Positions 18,764 through 27,778 of a stretch of DNA of 64,000 bases are shown here, piece after piece; the first letter of the stretch is position 1, and every line of letters starts with the position of its first letter. The translations under genes were made by a program, and so were the position numbers. The stretch comes from RI-153 sp963721725 (GTDB taxonomy: Bacteria > Chloroflexota > Anaerolineae > Caldilineales > Caldilineaceae): positions 310,001-374,000 of the forward strand of contig CAVRLX010000016.1 of assembly GCA_963721725.1 (NCBI GenBank), read 5' to 3'. The notes under the pieces were generated by a model. It was not told the DNA's origin, did not search any database, and was given only the letters and a program-made list of their open reading frames with translations.

Positions 18764-20065
18764 ATGTCCAATGGAGAGGAACGCACGTTAGGCTTTTCCA
18801 CACGCCAACTTCATGCCGGCCAACAGCCCGACCCCACCACCGGCAGCCGGGCTGTGCCCATCTATCAGACCACCAGCTATCAATTCCGAAATACGCAACA
18901 TGCGGCCAATCTCTTCGCTCTGAAAGAATTTGGCAACATCTACACGCGCATCATGAACCCCACCACCGATGTGCTGGAACAGCGCATCGCAAACCTGGAA
19001 GGGGGCGCGGCGGGTCTGGCCGCCGCCAGCGGACACGCCGCGCAGACGATGGCGATCTTGACCCTGTGTGGCGCAGGCGATCACATTGTCACCAGCAGCC
19101 GCTTGTATGGCGGTACGTTTAACCAGTTCAACTATACTTTCCCGCGCATTGGCATTGAAGTCACCTTTGTGGATCCCAGCGATCCCAGCAATTTTGAAAA
19201 GGCCATCCGCCCTAACACCAAGATTATCTACGGCGAGACGCTGGGCAACCCTGACATTGCCGTCTTCCCCTTTGAAGAAGTCTCGGCGATTGCCAAGGCC
19301 CACAACATCCCCGTCATGATCGATAACACGTTTGCCACTCCGTACCTCTGCCGCCCGTTCGAGTGGGGAGCCAACATCATCACCCACAGCACCACTAAAT
19401 TCCTGGGCGGGCATGGGACCACGATTGGCGGCATCATTGTGGATGGCAATAATTTTGACTGGACCAGTGGTCGCTTTGAAAACTTCACTGCGCCTGATCC
19501 CAGCTACCACGGGCTGGTCTATGCGGCATTGACGGGCATGGGATTGCCGCCTTTTGCCATCAAAGCTCGTGTACAGACGTTGCGCGATATTGGCGCTTCC
19601 CAGGCTCCCATCAATAGCTGGCTGACGATCCAGGGCATCGAAACCCTGAGCCTGCGCATGGATCGCCATGTTGCCAACGCCCAAGCCGCGGCCGATCACC
19701 TCTCGGCACACAAATCGGTGAAATGGGTCAGCTACCCTGGCCTGAGCAGCCATCCTGATCACGAACGCGCCAAGAAATACTTGCCCAAGGGTGCAGGCGC
19801 AATCCTGGGCTTTGGCATTCAGGGCGGCGTGGAAGCCGGTCAGAAGTTCATCGACAATCTCAAACTCTTTAGCCACCTTGCCAACGTGGGCGATGCCAAG
19901 AGCCTCGCCATCCACCCGGCCAGCACCACCCACAGCCAGCTCACCGAGGCCGAGATGAACACGGCGGGTGTCTCGCCCGACTTCATCCGCCTGAGCATTG
20001 GCCTTGAAGACATTGAAGACATTTTGTGGGATCTGGATCAGGCACTGCACGCCGCAGCGGCGTAG
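18764..20065 (+). CDS. metY: O-acetylhomoserine aminocarboxypropyltransferase (sulfhydrylase)
   Basis: This 433-residue PLP enzyme of the Cys/Met metabolism family makes homocysteine from O-acetylhomoserine and sulfide in the cytoplasm. Seen: the N-terminal substrate-clamp region (FSTRQLHAGQ, then IYQTTSYQFRNTQHA), an EQRIANLEGG helix, and the PLP lysine in ITHSTTKFLGGHG (Lys212). The C-terminal AIHPASTTHSQL and GVSPDFIRLSIGLED are typical. The length matches the MetY/Cys-D type rather than the shorter cystathionine synthase. AGGAGAG precedes the ATG. It is the first gene after the SAM riboswitch, with metX following, which supports the direct sulfhydrylation route. Confidence 0.97.
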   Translation: MSNGEERTLGFSTRQLHAGQQPDPTTGSRAVPIYQTTSYQFRNTQHAANLFALKEFGNIYTRIMNPTTDVLEQRIANLEGGAAGLAAASGHAAQTMAILTLCGAGDHIVTSSRLYGGTFNQFNYTFPRIGIEVTFVDPSDPSNFEKAIRPNTKIIYGETLGNPDIAVFPFEEVSAIAKAHNIPVMIDNTFATPYLCRPFEWGANIITHSTTKFLGGHGTTIGGIIVDGNNFDWTSGRFENFTAPDPSYHGLVYAALTGMGLPPFAIKARVQTLRDIGASQAPINSWLTIQGIETLSLRMDRHVANAQAAADHLSAHKSVKWVSYPGLSSHPDHERAKKYLPKGAGAILGFGIQGGVEAGQKFIDNLKLFSHLANVGDAKSLAIHPASTTHSQLTEAEMNTAGVSPDFIRLSIGLEDIEDILWDLDQALHAAAA

Positions 20066-20078
20066 AGGTCGGTAATAA

Positions 20079-20139
20079 GCGATTAGCGATTAGGGAGTGG
20101 AGCAGAGTTATACGCCACCAATTCCCAATCGCTAATCGC
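20079..20139 (+). repeat. Word-array hairpin between metY and metX
   Basis: GCGATTAGCGATTAGGGA (from 20079) is answered by TCCCAATCGCTAATCGC (20123-20139) with one mismatch, and an inner GTGG/CCAC pair extends it. Further related words (CAATCCGCTAACCACCCAATC) continue to the metX start codon. Confidence 0.7.
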
Positions 20140-20163
20140 CAATCCGCTAACCACCCAATCACC

Positions 20164-21372
20164 ATGACTTCATCCATTGGCATTGTAGACGAAAAACAAT
20201 TTACCTTTGCCACCGACGAACCGTTTCGGCTGGCGAGTGGCGCGACGATTGGCCCTGTGACGCTCTGTTACGAGACCTACGGCACGCTCAACCTGGATCG
20301 CACCAACGCTATCCTGGTCTTGCACGCGCTTAGCGGCAGTGGACATGCCGCTGGCTACCACGCCGAGGAGTCCACTTCTTTGGCCGGGCTGACCGACAGC
20401 GGCACGATCAAGCCTGGCTGGTGGGACGATTGTATTGGGCCGGGCAAAGCCTTTGATACCAACCGCTATTTTGTGATCTGTAGCAACGTGCTGGGCGGCT
20501 GTTATGGCTCCACGGGGCCGGGCAGCCCGAATCCGCTCACGGGCAAACCCTATGGCCTGGGCTTCCCCGTGGTGACGATTGGCGACATGGTGCGCGCCCA
20601 GATCAAACTCATCGACTACCTGGGCATTGACAAATTGCTCTGTGTGGCCGGCGGATCTATGGGCGGGATGCAGGTGTTGGAATGGGCGGCACACCACCCA
20701 GAGCGCATCCACGCTGCTATTCCGCTGGCAACCACAGCCCGCCATAGCCCCATGCTCATCGCTCTTAGCGAAGTGGGACGCCAGGCCATCTATGCCGATC
20801 CGAACTGGAATGATGGAAACTATTACGAGAACGGGCGCAGACCCGACGCCGGGCTGGCCGTGGCGCGCATGGTGGGCCACATCACCTACCTTAGCGAAGA
20901 GTCCATGCAGACAAAGTTTGGCCGTCGTCTGCAAGGCCGCGAGCGCTACGGCTATGATTTCGCCGCCGAGTTTCAGGTGGAGAGCTATCTCAAGTATAAC
21001 GGCAACAACTTCACACGCCGCTTCGACGCCAACAGCTATCTCTATGTCACCAAAGCCATGGACTATTTCGACCTGAGCGCACCCACCGGCTCGTTGGCCG
21101 CAGCCTTTGCCAAGAGCGGTGGCGTCAAGTTTCTCGTGGTCAGCTTTACCAGTGATTGGCTCTACCCGTCGTATCACAGCAAGGAACTCGTGCGCGCCCT
21201 CACCGCTGCCGGCGTGGACGTGACCTATCTCGACATCCAAAGCACCTGGGGCCACGATGCCTTTTTGCTCGAAGTGGAGACCATGACCAGCCTGTTGGGC
21301 AGTTTCCTAGGGCGATTGGCGCGGGAAGAGGGGATTGGCACACCAGAGGCGGCATTGGGTAGTGGGTATTAG
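20164..21372 (+). CDS. metX: Homoserine O-acetyltransferase
   Basis: This 402-residue alpha/beta-hydrolase transfers acetyl from acetyl-CoA to homoserine, supplying the MetY substrate. Visible motifs: LHALSGSGHAAGY, NVLGGCYGSTGP, the nucleophile elbow GGSMGGMQVLEWA (Ser about 164), and the catalytic Asp in SFTSDWLYP (about 331) and His in WGHDAF (about 364). I chose the ATG at 20164 because the longer frame runs back through metY and a word-repeat hairpin. No Shine-Dalgarno motif is visible there; the preceding bases are repeat words. The last residues (GSGY) and the stop codon are encoded by the next word array. Confidence 0.95.
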   Translation: MTSSIGIVDEKQFTFATDEPFRLASGATIGPVTLCYETYGTLNLDRTNAILVLHALSGSGHAAGYHAEESTSLAGLTDSGTIKPGWWDDCIGPGKAFDTNRYFVICSNVLGGCYGSTGPGSPNPLTGKPYGLGFPVVTIGDMVRAQIKLIDYLGIDKLLCVAGGSMGGMQVLEWAAHHPERIHAAIPLATTARHSPMLIALSEVGRQAIYADPNWNDGNYYENGRRPDAGLAVARMVGHITYLSEESMQTKFGRRLQGRERYGYDFAAEFQVESYLKYNGNNFTRRFDANSYLYVTKAMDYFDLSAPTGSLAAAFAKSGGVKFLVVSFTSDWLYPSYHSKELVRALTAAGVDVTYLDIQSTWGHDAFLLEVETMTSLLGSFLGRLAREEGIGTPEAALGSGY

Positions 21373-21386
21373 ATATTGGGTATTGG
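21364..21386 (+). repeat. Left arm of the inverted repeat enclosing the four-helix-bundle gene
   Basis: GGGTATTAGATATTGGG continuing TATTGG, built of the word TATTGGG. It matches the inverse of 21881-21903 at 20 of 23 positions, with one further wobble pair. It contains the metX stop codon (21370-21372). Confidence 0.75.
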
Positions 21387-21397
21387 GGAGGGTAGAG

Positions 21398-21880
21398 ATG
21401 GCGCTTGCGTTTGAGGATTTGCGGGTATTGAAGGCGGCGGAGGAACTGGCAGATAAGATCTGGCAACTGGTAGTTACGTGGGATGATTTTGCCAAAGATA
21501 TCGTAGGCAAACAGTTGGCAAAGGCGGCAGATTCGATAGGGGCCAATATTGCTGAGGCATTTGGGCGATACCATTACGGAGAGAAGTTACAGTTCCTCTA
21601 CTACGCCCGTGGCAGTCTCTTTGAAACCAAGTATTGGATTAACCGGGCAGCCAAACGTGGTCTGATTAATAAACAACCAGAGGGACAGTTCGCCTCTGAA
21701 TTGAACGATTTAGGACGTCAACTTAACCAGTTCGCACAAATGATCCGGCAGCAACGTAGCAATGGCAATTCTAACTCTATGGCCGAAACAACCGTTCCCT
21801 ATGCTTCGGATATGATTATTTACGACGAATCTATTTTTTCTCAAGATGACTTAAATGGCCTTGCATCCATCCAATCCTAG
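21398..21880 (+). CDS. Four-helix-bundle protein (S23 / TIGR02436 family)
   Basis: A 160-residue helical protein of the family named for open reading frames inside 23S rRNA intervening sequences and related to the Avd accessory protein of diversity-generating retroelements. Typical landmarks: FEDLRVLKAAEELADKIWQL, the QLAKAADSIGANIAEAFGRY signature, and FLYYARGSLFETKYWINRA. About 40 extra residues follow the usual end. GGGGAGGG lies just before the ATG. No reverse transcriptase or rRNA is in the window. The gene interrupts the usual metX-metW pair and is enclosed by inverted word arrays, which suggests insertion as a cassette. The molecular role of the family is not established. Confidence 0.88.
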   Translation: MALAFEDLRVLKAAEELADKIWQLVVTWDDFAKDIVGKQLAKAADSIGANIAEAFGRYHYGEKLQFLYYARGSLFETKYWINRAAKRGLINKQPEGQFASELNDLGRQLNQFAQMIRQQRSNGNSNSMAETTVPYASDMIIYDESIFSQDDLNGLASIQS

Positions 21881-21920
21881 CCAACACTCAATACCTAATA
21901 CCCAATATCCAATATCCAAT
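21881..21920 (+). repeat. Right arm of the inverted repeat enclosing the four-helix-bundle gene
   Basis: CCAACACTCAATACCTAATACCC (21881-21903) is the inverse of the left arm. It is extended by AATATCCAATATCCAAT, whose last bases include the metW start codon. Confidence 0.75.
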
Positions 21921-22525
21921 GTCCTCCGCCCCGATCTGCAACTGCGTGGCGGATCTCATTCCGGCGGGCGTGCGCGTGCTGGATCTGGGCTGCGGGGATG
22001 GCGCGCTGCTCGACTATCTGATCCATTACAAGCAGAGCATCGGGCGGGGCATCGAACTCAGCGAAACGGGTATGTTGGCCTGTGTGCGCCGCGGCTTGAG
22101 CGTGCGCCAGGGCAATTTGCAAGAGGGGCTGGCCGATTATCCCGACAACAGTTTTGATTACGTTGTGCTCAGCCAGACCCTCTCGTTTTTGGACGACCCG
22201 CAGATGATCCTGGCTGAAATGTTGCGTGTGGGGCGCTGTGCGATTGTCAGCTTCCCCAACTGGGGACATTGGCGGGCGCGCGTTCTCGCTGTTGATCCGT
22301 GGGCGCATGCCCAAAGCGCCGGATCTGCCGCAACATTGGTACGACGTGCCGCGTTGGCAGGCATTCACCGTCACCGACTTTGTGCGCCTGTGTGCGCAGC
22401 TCAAAATCGAGATCCGAGACCAGCGCTATCTCGCCGGCAAACGCCGTGTTGAGCTGCGCCGATTCAAGAATTTACTCTCCACCACGGCGGTCTTTGTGCT
22501 GGAGAAGAGCAGGGATAATGAGTAA
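21919..22525 (+). CDS. metW: Methionine biosynthesis protein MetW (frameshifted as sequenced)
   Basis: A class I methyltransferase-fold protein of about 200 residues, normally encoded next to metX and thought to help homoserine acetylation. RVLDLGCGDGALLDYL is motif I, and IGRGIELSETG, YVVLSQTLSFLDDP and VSFPNWGHWRAR are typical MetW segments. One extra base near 22281 breaks the frame; the product continues as FSLLIRGRMPKAPDLP and ends VFVLEKSRDNE. The N-terminus is also odd: the +2 frame spells VLRPDLQL, the usual MetW opening, so a second indel between about 21925 and 21950 is likely. The start codon sits in the word array. Confidence 0.85.
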
Positions 22526-22645
22526 CGAGTAGCATTTGTTGACTCCATCGGTTCCAAATTCTGTAACCATGATAGTTAACCCAATTACGCATTACGCAAC
22601 ACGACAATCTACTACCTTCATTCGTTTTTCAGGAGTGCTCTCCCC
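22526..22645 (+). repeat. Degenerate word array before lysC
   Basis: TAATGAGTAACGAGTAG at the left and CAATTACGCATTACGCAAC at the right look like decayed, partly inverted word arrays. The lysC ribosome-binding site (AGGAG at about 22631) follows. Confidence 0.45.
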
Positions 22646-24071
<1,426 letters not shown>

Positions 24072-24105
24072 AGGCAGAGCACGTTGTTTCATGCCTTAAT
24101 TTGTC

Positions 24106-24134
24106 TTGACACTAATCATGCCGCTCGTTACTAT
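24106..24134 (+). promoter_or_regulatory. Promoter for higBA
   Basis: A perfect TTGACA at 24106-24111 and TACTAT at 24129-24134 lie 17 bp apart, about 78 bp before the toxin start codon. Confidence 0.65.
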
Positions 24135-24211
24135 ATTCCGCAGCAGCACACAAAGATACTTTTCAAAGAGCAGAAACTGTTTCTTTATGGCGCCGCCTAG
24201 CGTATCCATCT

Positions 24212-24490
24212 ATGATTATCTCATTTAAAGACGCTGACACACAATCGCTTGCTGAGGGTCAGCGAGTCAGGCGGTTTGTCAATATTGAGAGGGTCGCACA
24301 ACGCAAGCTACGGCAGTTGCAGATTGCGGGCCGACTTGAGGATTTGCGAGTGCCACCTGGTAATCGACTAGAAGCACTCAAGGGTGACCGGGCTGGTCAC
24401 CACAGCATCCGTATCAACGATCAGTTTCGTGTTTGTTTTCGGTGGACTGTGGCCGGTGCTGAAGATGTGGAAATTGTAGACTATCATTGA
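24212..24490 (+). CDS. higB: HigB/RelE-type toxin (plasmid maintenance system killer family)
   Basis: A 92-residue mRNA-interferase-type toxin of the HigB family, expected to cleave mRNA on the ribosome when not held by its antitoxin. Seen: RRFVNIERVAQRKLRQLQIA, the RLEDLRVPPGNRLEALKGDR core, and the C-terminal HHSIRINDQFRVCFRW followed by a short strand (VEIVDYH). All are standard for this subfamily, with toxin first and antitoxin second. Its stop codon is only 11 bp before the antitoxin start, indicating translational coupling. Confidence 0.92.
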   Translation: MIISFKDADTQSLAEGQRVRRFVNIERVAQRKLRQLQIAGRLEDLRVPPGNRLEALKGDRAGHHSIRINDQFRVCFRWTVAGAEDVEIVDYH

Positions 24491-24501
24491 GGATGAAAAT
24501 T

Positions 24502-24804
24502 ATGAAGGATCTTGAGCCAATTTCCCCCGGTGAACTGCTTTCTGAGGAATTTTTAAAGCCATTGGGGCTATCCCAATACCGGCTTGCCAAAGAGATTGGT
24601 GTAGCAGCCCAACGGATCAATGAAATTATCTCAGGTCGTCGTGCCATCACCGCAGATACGGACCTGAGGCTGTGCCGCTTCTTTGGTCTGTCAAATGGGT
24701 ATTGGCTACGGGCACAAGCAGCCTATGATACAGAGGTTGCTCAGGAAAAGCTGGCAGGCGTACTACAGAAAATCACTCCGTGGCAAGAGCGCTCGTCGGT
24801 TTAA
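24502..24804 (+). CDS. higA: HigA-type antitoxin, HTH XRE family
   Basis: About 100 residues with a helix-turn-helix domain near the N-terminus: ISPGELLSEEFLKPLGLSQY, then RLAKEIGVAAQRINEIISGR, then RAITADTDLRLCRFFGLSNGYW. This is the classic VapI/HigA pattern. It should bind HigB and repress the shared promoter at 24106-24134. I chose ATG 24502 because GAGG lies 9 nt before it; ATG 24493 touches the same site and is an alternative. A hairpin with a short T-run lies downstream. Confidence 0.92.
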   Translation: MKDLEPISPGELLSEEFLKPLGLSQYRLAKEIGVAAQRINEIISGRRAITADTDLRLCRFFGLSNGYWLRAQAAYDTEVAQEKLAGVLQKITPWQERSSV

Positions 24805-24976
24805 AAAGGGGACTGACGTATCAACAACTAGAATTCGACTTTTTGTTTGGAGCAAGCTGCCAGGATTTCCAGAATGGACCCAACGATAATTTTCAATATG
24901 GTAAGGGTCTAATCCTGAAATATTGCCCCAACTGAGATACACCCTCCCCGTTTGACCCTTTTTATAAGAATTAGAG

Positions 24977-25030
24977 GAGGGCTTCCGCCGTTGCAAATTG
25001 TACGGGCAACGGTGGAAGCCCTCGCTTTTC
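24977..25030 (+). terminator. Terminator-like hairpin after higBA
   Basis: The 18-nt arms at 24977-24994 and 25006-25023 (GAGGGCTTCCGCCGTTGC and its inverse) match with one mismatch and are followed by GCTTTTCTCT. The next gene is convergent, so it may serve both. Confidence 0.7.
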
Positions 25031-25031
25031 T

Positions 25032-26704
25032 CTACCACCCCACCGCGCAGCCATCCTTGCGCGGATCGCTGCCGCCAGTGAGCACGCCGCTTTCGGGATC
25101 GCGCAGAATGATCTGCCCACCGCCAAAGCCACCGCGCCCGCCGCCATCCACCGGGGCCAGCCGATGGCCGCGCCGGGTCATCTCGGCCAGAATGCCAAAG
25201 TCCCATCCCTCTTCGATCATCACCAGCCCGCCGGCCTCGTGCGCGCCCAGGCCCGCATCCGGTCCGGCCAGTTGCCAGCGCGGCATATCCAATGCCTGCT
25301 GCGGCGTCATGTCCAGCGCCACCATGTTGACCATCATCTGTAAATGGCCCTGTGGCTGCATATAGCCGCCCATCACACCAAACGAGGCGTGGAGTTCGCC
25401 GCCGCGCGTGCTCATGGCCGGGATAATCGTGTGATAGGGGCGGCGCTTGGGGGCCAGCCCGTTGGGGTGCGTTTCGTCCAACACGAAGAGCGCCGCCCGG
25501 TTTTGCAGGCTGACGCCCGTGCCGGGGACCACCAGCCCGGTGCCGGTTCCCATGTAGAGGCTGTTGATAAAGCTACAGGCATTGCCTTCGCCGTCGGCAG
25601 TGGTGAGGTAGACTGTATCTGACCCGGCCAACGGATCGCCAAAGCGTACACGCTGCGCAGCACGCGCCGGATCGATTAGGCTACGCCGTTGCTCGGCATA
25701 GCCCGCCGCCGAAAGCTCGGCCAGCGGCAGCGGGATCTGGGCCGGATCGGCCACCCACTGTTGGGCGTCGGCAAAGCCCAGGCGCATACACTCAATCAAC
25801 GTGTGCAGCCGATCCGCCTCCGACATCGCCGCCAGATCAAAGCCGTTGGCAAGATTTACGGCAATAATCGCCGCCAACCCTTGACCGTTGGGCGGGCATT
25901 CATAAAGCGTCACATCGCCAAAAGTCGCCGTCAGTGGCTCGTCCCACGTGCTGGTATGCGCGGCCATGTCGGCGGGCGTGATCCAGCCCCCATAGCGCTG
26001 GACATGTTCGCTGAGTTTGCGCGCAAATTCCCCTTCATAGATGGCGCGTTTGCCATCGGCGGCAATCGCGCGCAGGGTGGTCGCCAGCGTGGGGATGTGC
26101 ATAATCTCGCCAGCGCGCGGGCGCGGCCATCAAGCAGCAGTTCATGGCCGCTGGGCTGTTCAGGGCCGTTGTCCAGATCGCCGCTCTGCCAATCGGACGA
26201 GCGCAGCAACTTCGCAACCTGGGTGGCCCAGCCGCGTCCGATCCATTCTGTCACCGGGTAGCCCTCTTCCGCCGTGCGGATCGCCGGTTGCAGCACATCG
26301 GCCAGCGTCATGCGCCCGTGCCGCTCCAGCAGATCGCTCCAACCCGCCACCGTGCCGGGGATGCTCACGGCGTGGCCGGTAAAGGTGGGCATCCGGTCAT
26401 AGCCCTGTCCGCGCAGCGCTTCAATGGAGGCCCCGGCGGCGGCGCGCCCGGAACCATTCAGCGCCGAAACACGTTTTGTTTTTGCATCCCAATAGAGTGC
26501 AAAACAGTCACCACCAATGCCAGTCATAATCGGCTCCACCACGTTGAGCATGGCTGCCGTGGCAATGGCGGCATCAGCGGCGTTGCCACCTGCCTTGAGA
26601 ATGTCCAGCCCGGCCATGGCGGCCAGTGGTTGGCTGGTGGCGACCATGCCGTGACGGGCCAATACGTTGCTGCGACGTGAGCGAAATTGAAAATCGTATT
26701 GCAC
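25032..26704 (-). CDS. ggt: Gamma-glutamyltransferase family protein (frameshifted as sequenced)
   Basis: An Ntn-hydrolase that transfers or hydrolyses the gamma-glutamyl bond of glutathione or related amides, self-cleaving to expose a Thr nucleophile. The N-terminal half has HGMVATSQPLAAMAGLDILK, GGNAADAAIATAAMLNVVEP and MTGIGGDCFALYWD. The C-terminal half has TVYLTTADGEGNACSFINSL, where the nucleophilic Thr follows the YLT start of the small subunit, then MGGYMQPQGHLQMMVN. One base is missing from a GGG run near 26119-26121, splitting the gene into two frames. The start is GTG at 26704 with AAGGAG 6 nt before it. No signal peptide is visible, so it is probably cytoplasmic. Confidence 0.88.
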
Positions 26705-26956
26705 GAGATCTCCTTTTTGGGTGGAACAGATGAATAGGGGATAGGGTCATCATAGTAGATGCAGGGCTAAATGCCAAGATAGAGCGGTTTTCTTGGATTC
26801 ATTTTGGCGGAATGGGGGGGCTACGGTAGACTACAAAGTGACGCGAACTGGCGATTAGCGATTGACAATTAAAAAGAGTATCGTGTTAATCACCTTGCCA
26901 CCTTGTCATTTTTTTTTCTTCTATGCCATTTTTCTTTCTGCCAAAGCTGTGACTCT
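26705..26956. other. Intergenic region, divergent
   Basis: Contains short decayed words (GGCGATTAGCGATTGACAATT near 26850). The AT-rich stretch at 26860-26950 may hold the plus-strand promoter, but none is clear. Confidence 0.35.
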
Positions 26957-27763
26957 ATGGGTTTTGTTATTCAATATCTGGCCGATGTGGCCCCCTTTAT
27001 CTATGCCCTGTGCGGTTTCTTTGCCCTGCTACTACTCTATCGAACTTGGCAGACGCGTGCCGAACGCCGTCAGGCCATCTTCTCGTTGGAGCGGGAGAAG
27101 GCTGTTACCGATCTCTACAACATTTTTTTGATGGGGATGGCACTGCTGGCGGTTATGGGAGTAACCTATTTTGTCAGCACCACGTTGGCAATTGCCGTGG
27201 ATCCAATTGTGCAGGAGTCGATCAACCCTCAGCCCGAAGCTGTGGCGCTGATCCCGACGCCTACGAATACACCGCTGCCCGCCAGCCCTACGCCGCTTTT
27301 TACCGATACGCCGCTGGCAGGCAGCGAAACGCCCACGCCTGATGGGTCGGCCACGCCCACGGTCATCCAGACGGTGGTTCCCACGCCGTCGCCGTCGCTA
27401 CCCACGCCCACATCGCCGCCACCGCCACCGCCGCCCGCTGTGGCCCCGGCCCTCTGCCCCGATGGGCGCTCGGCGATTGTTTCGCCGGGCAATGGGGCCG
27501 TGGTCAGCGGATCCGTAGCCGTGGTGGGTACGGCCCAGCATGATCAGTTCAGCTATTATAAAATGGAGTTTGCGCCTGGCAGCAGTGCAGGCGAAGGCTA
27601 CACCTATTTTGATGGCGGCCAAAATCAAGTGATTGGCGGGCTGCTTGGCAGCCTCAACAGTACTTCTCTTTCCAACGGCGTCTATACCATCCAATTGGTG
27701 GTGGTGGACGCCACAGGTAACTATCCCCAACCGTGTCGCGTAACCTTGACCGTTCAAAACTGA
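26957..27763 (+). CDS. Membrane-anchored Thr/Pro-linker protein with C-terminal Ig-like domain
   Basis: About 268 residues. Two transmembrane segments (PFIYALCGFFALLLLYRTW and an LMGMALLAVMGVTYFVSTTL-type helix) flank a charged cytoplasmic loop. They are followed by an extracytoplasmic linker of TPTNTPLPASPTP type and a polyproline stretch. The C-terminal domain (CPDGRSAIVSPGNGAVVSGS to the end) has the bacterial Ig-like pattern, with SNGVYTIQLVVVDATGN. I start at ATG 26957, since the longer ORF begins in low-complexity DNA. It lies 15 nt before the next anchored protein, suggesting co-expression. Function unknown. Confidence 0.65.
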   Translation: MGFVIQYLADVAPFIYALCGFFALLLLYRTWQTRAERRQAIFSLEREKAVTDLYNIFLMGMALLAVMGVTYFVSTTLAIAVDPIVQESINPQPEAVALIPTPTNTPLPASPTPLFTDTPLAGSETPTPDGSATPTVIQTVVPTPSPSLPTPTSPPPPPPPAVAPALCPDGRSAIVSPGNGAVVSGSVAVVGTAQHDQFSYYKMEFAPGSSAGEGYTYFDGGQNQVIGGLLGSLNSTSLSNGVYTIQLVVVDATGNYPQPCRVTLTVQN

Positions 27764-27778
27764 GGCAACGGCTTTCCC

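Noticed and set aside
18436..18791. Short ORFs over the riboswitch region on both strands
   Set aside because: The sequence is fully explained by promoter, SAM-I aptamer and terminator.
18788..20050. 420-codon minus-strand frame opposite metY
   Set aside because: MetY motifs and the riboswitch support the plus strand only.
21398..21880. Diversity-generating retroelement (Avd-type protein)
   Set aside because: No reverse transcriptase, template or variable repeat is in the window; the S23-like assignment with flanking arrays fits better.
20079..21920. Word arrays considered as CRISPR repeats
   Set aside because: Units are too short and degenerate, there are no unique spacers of constant length and no cas genes.
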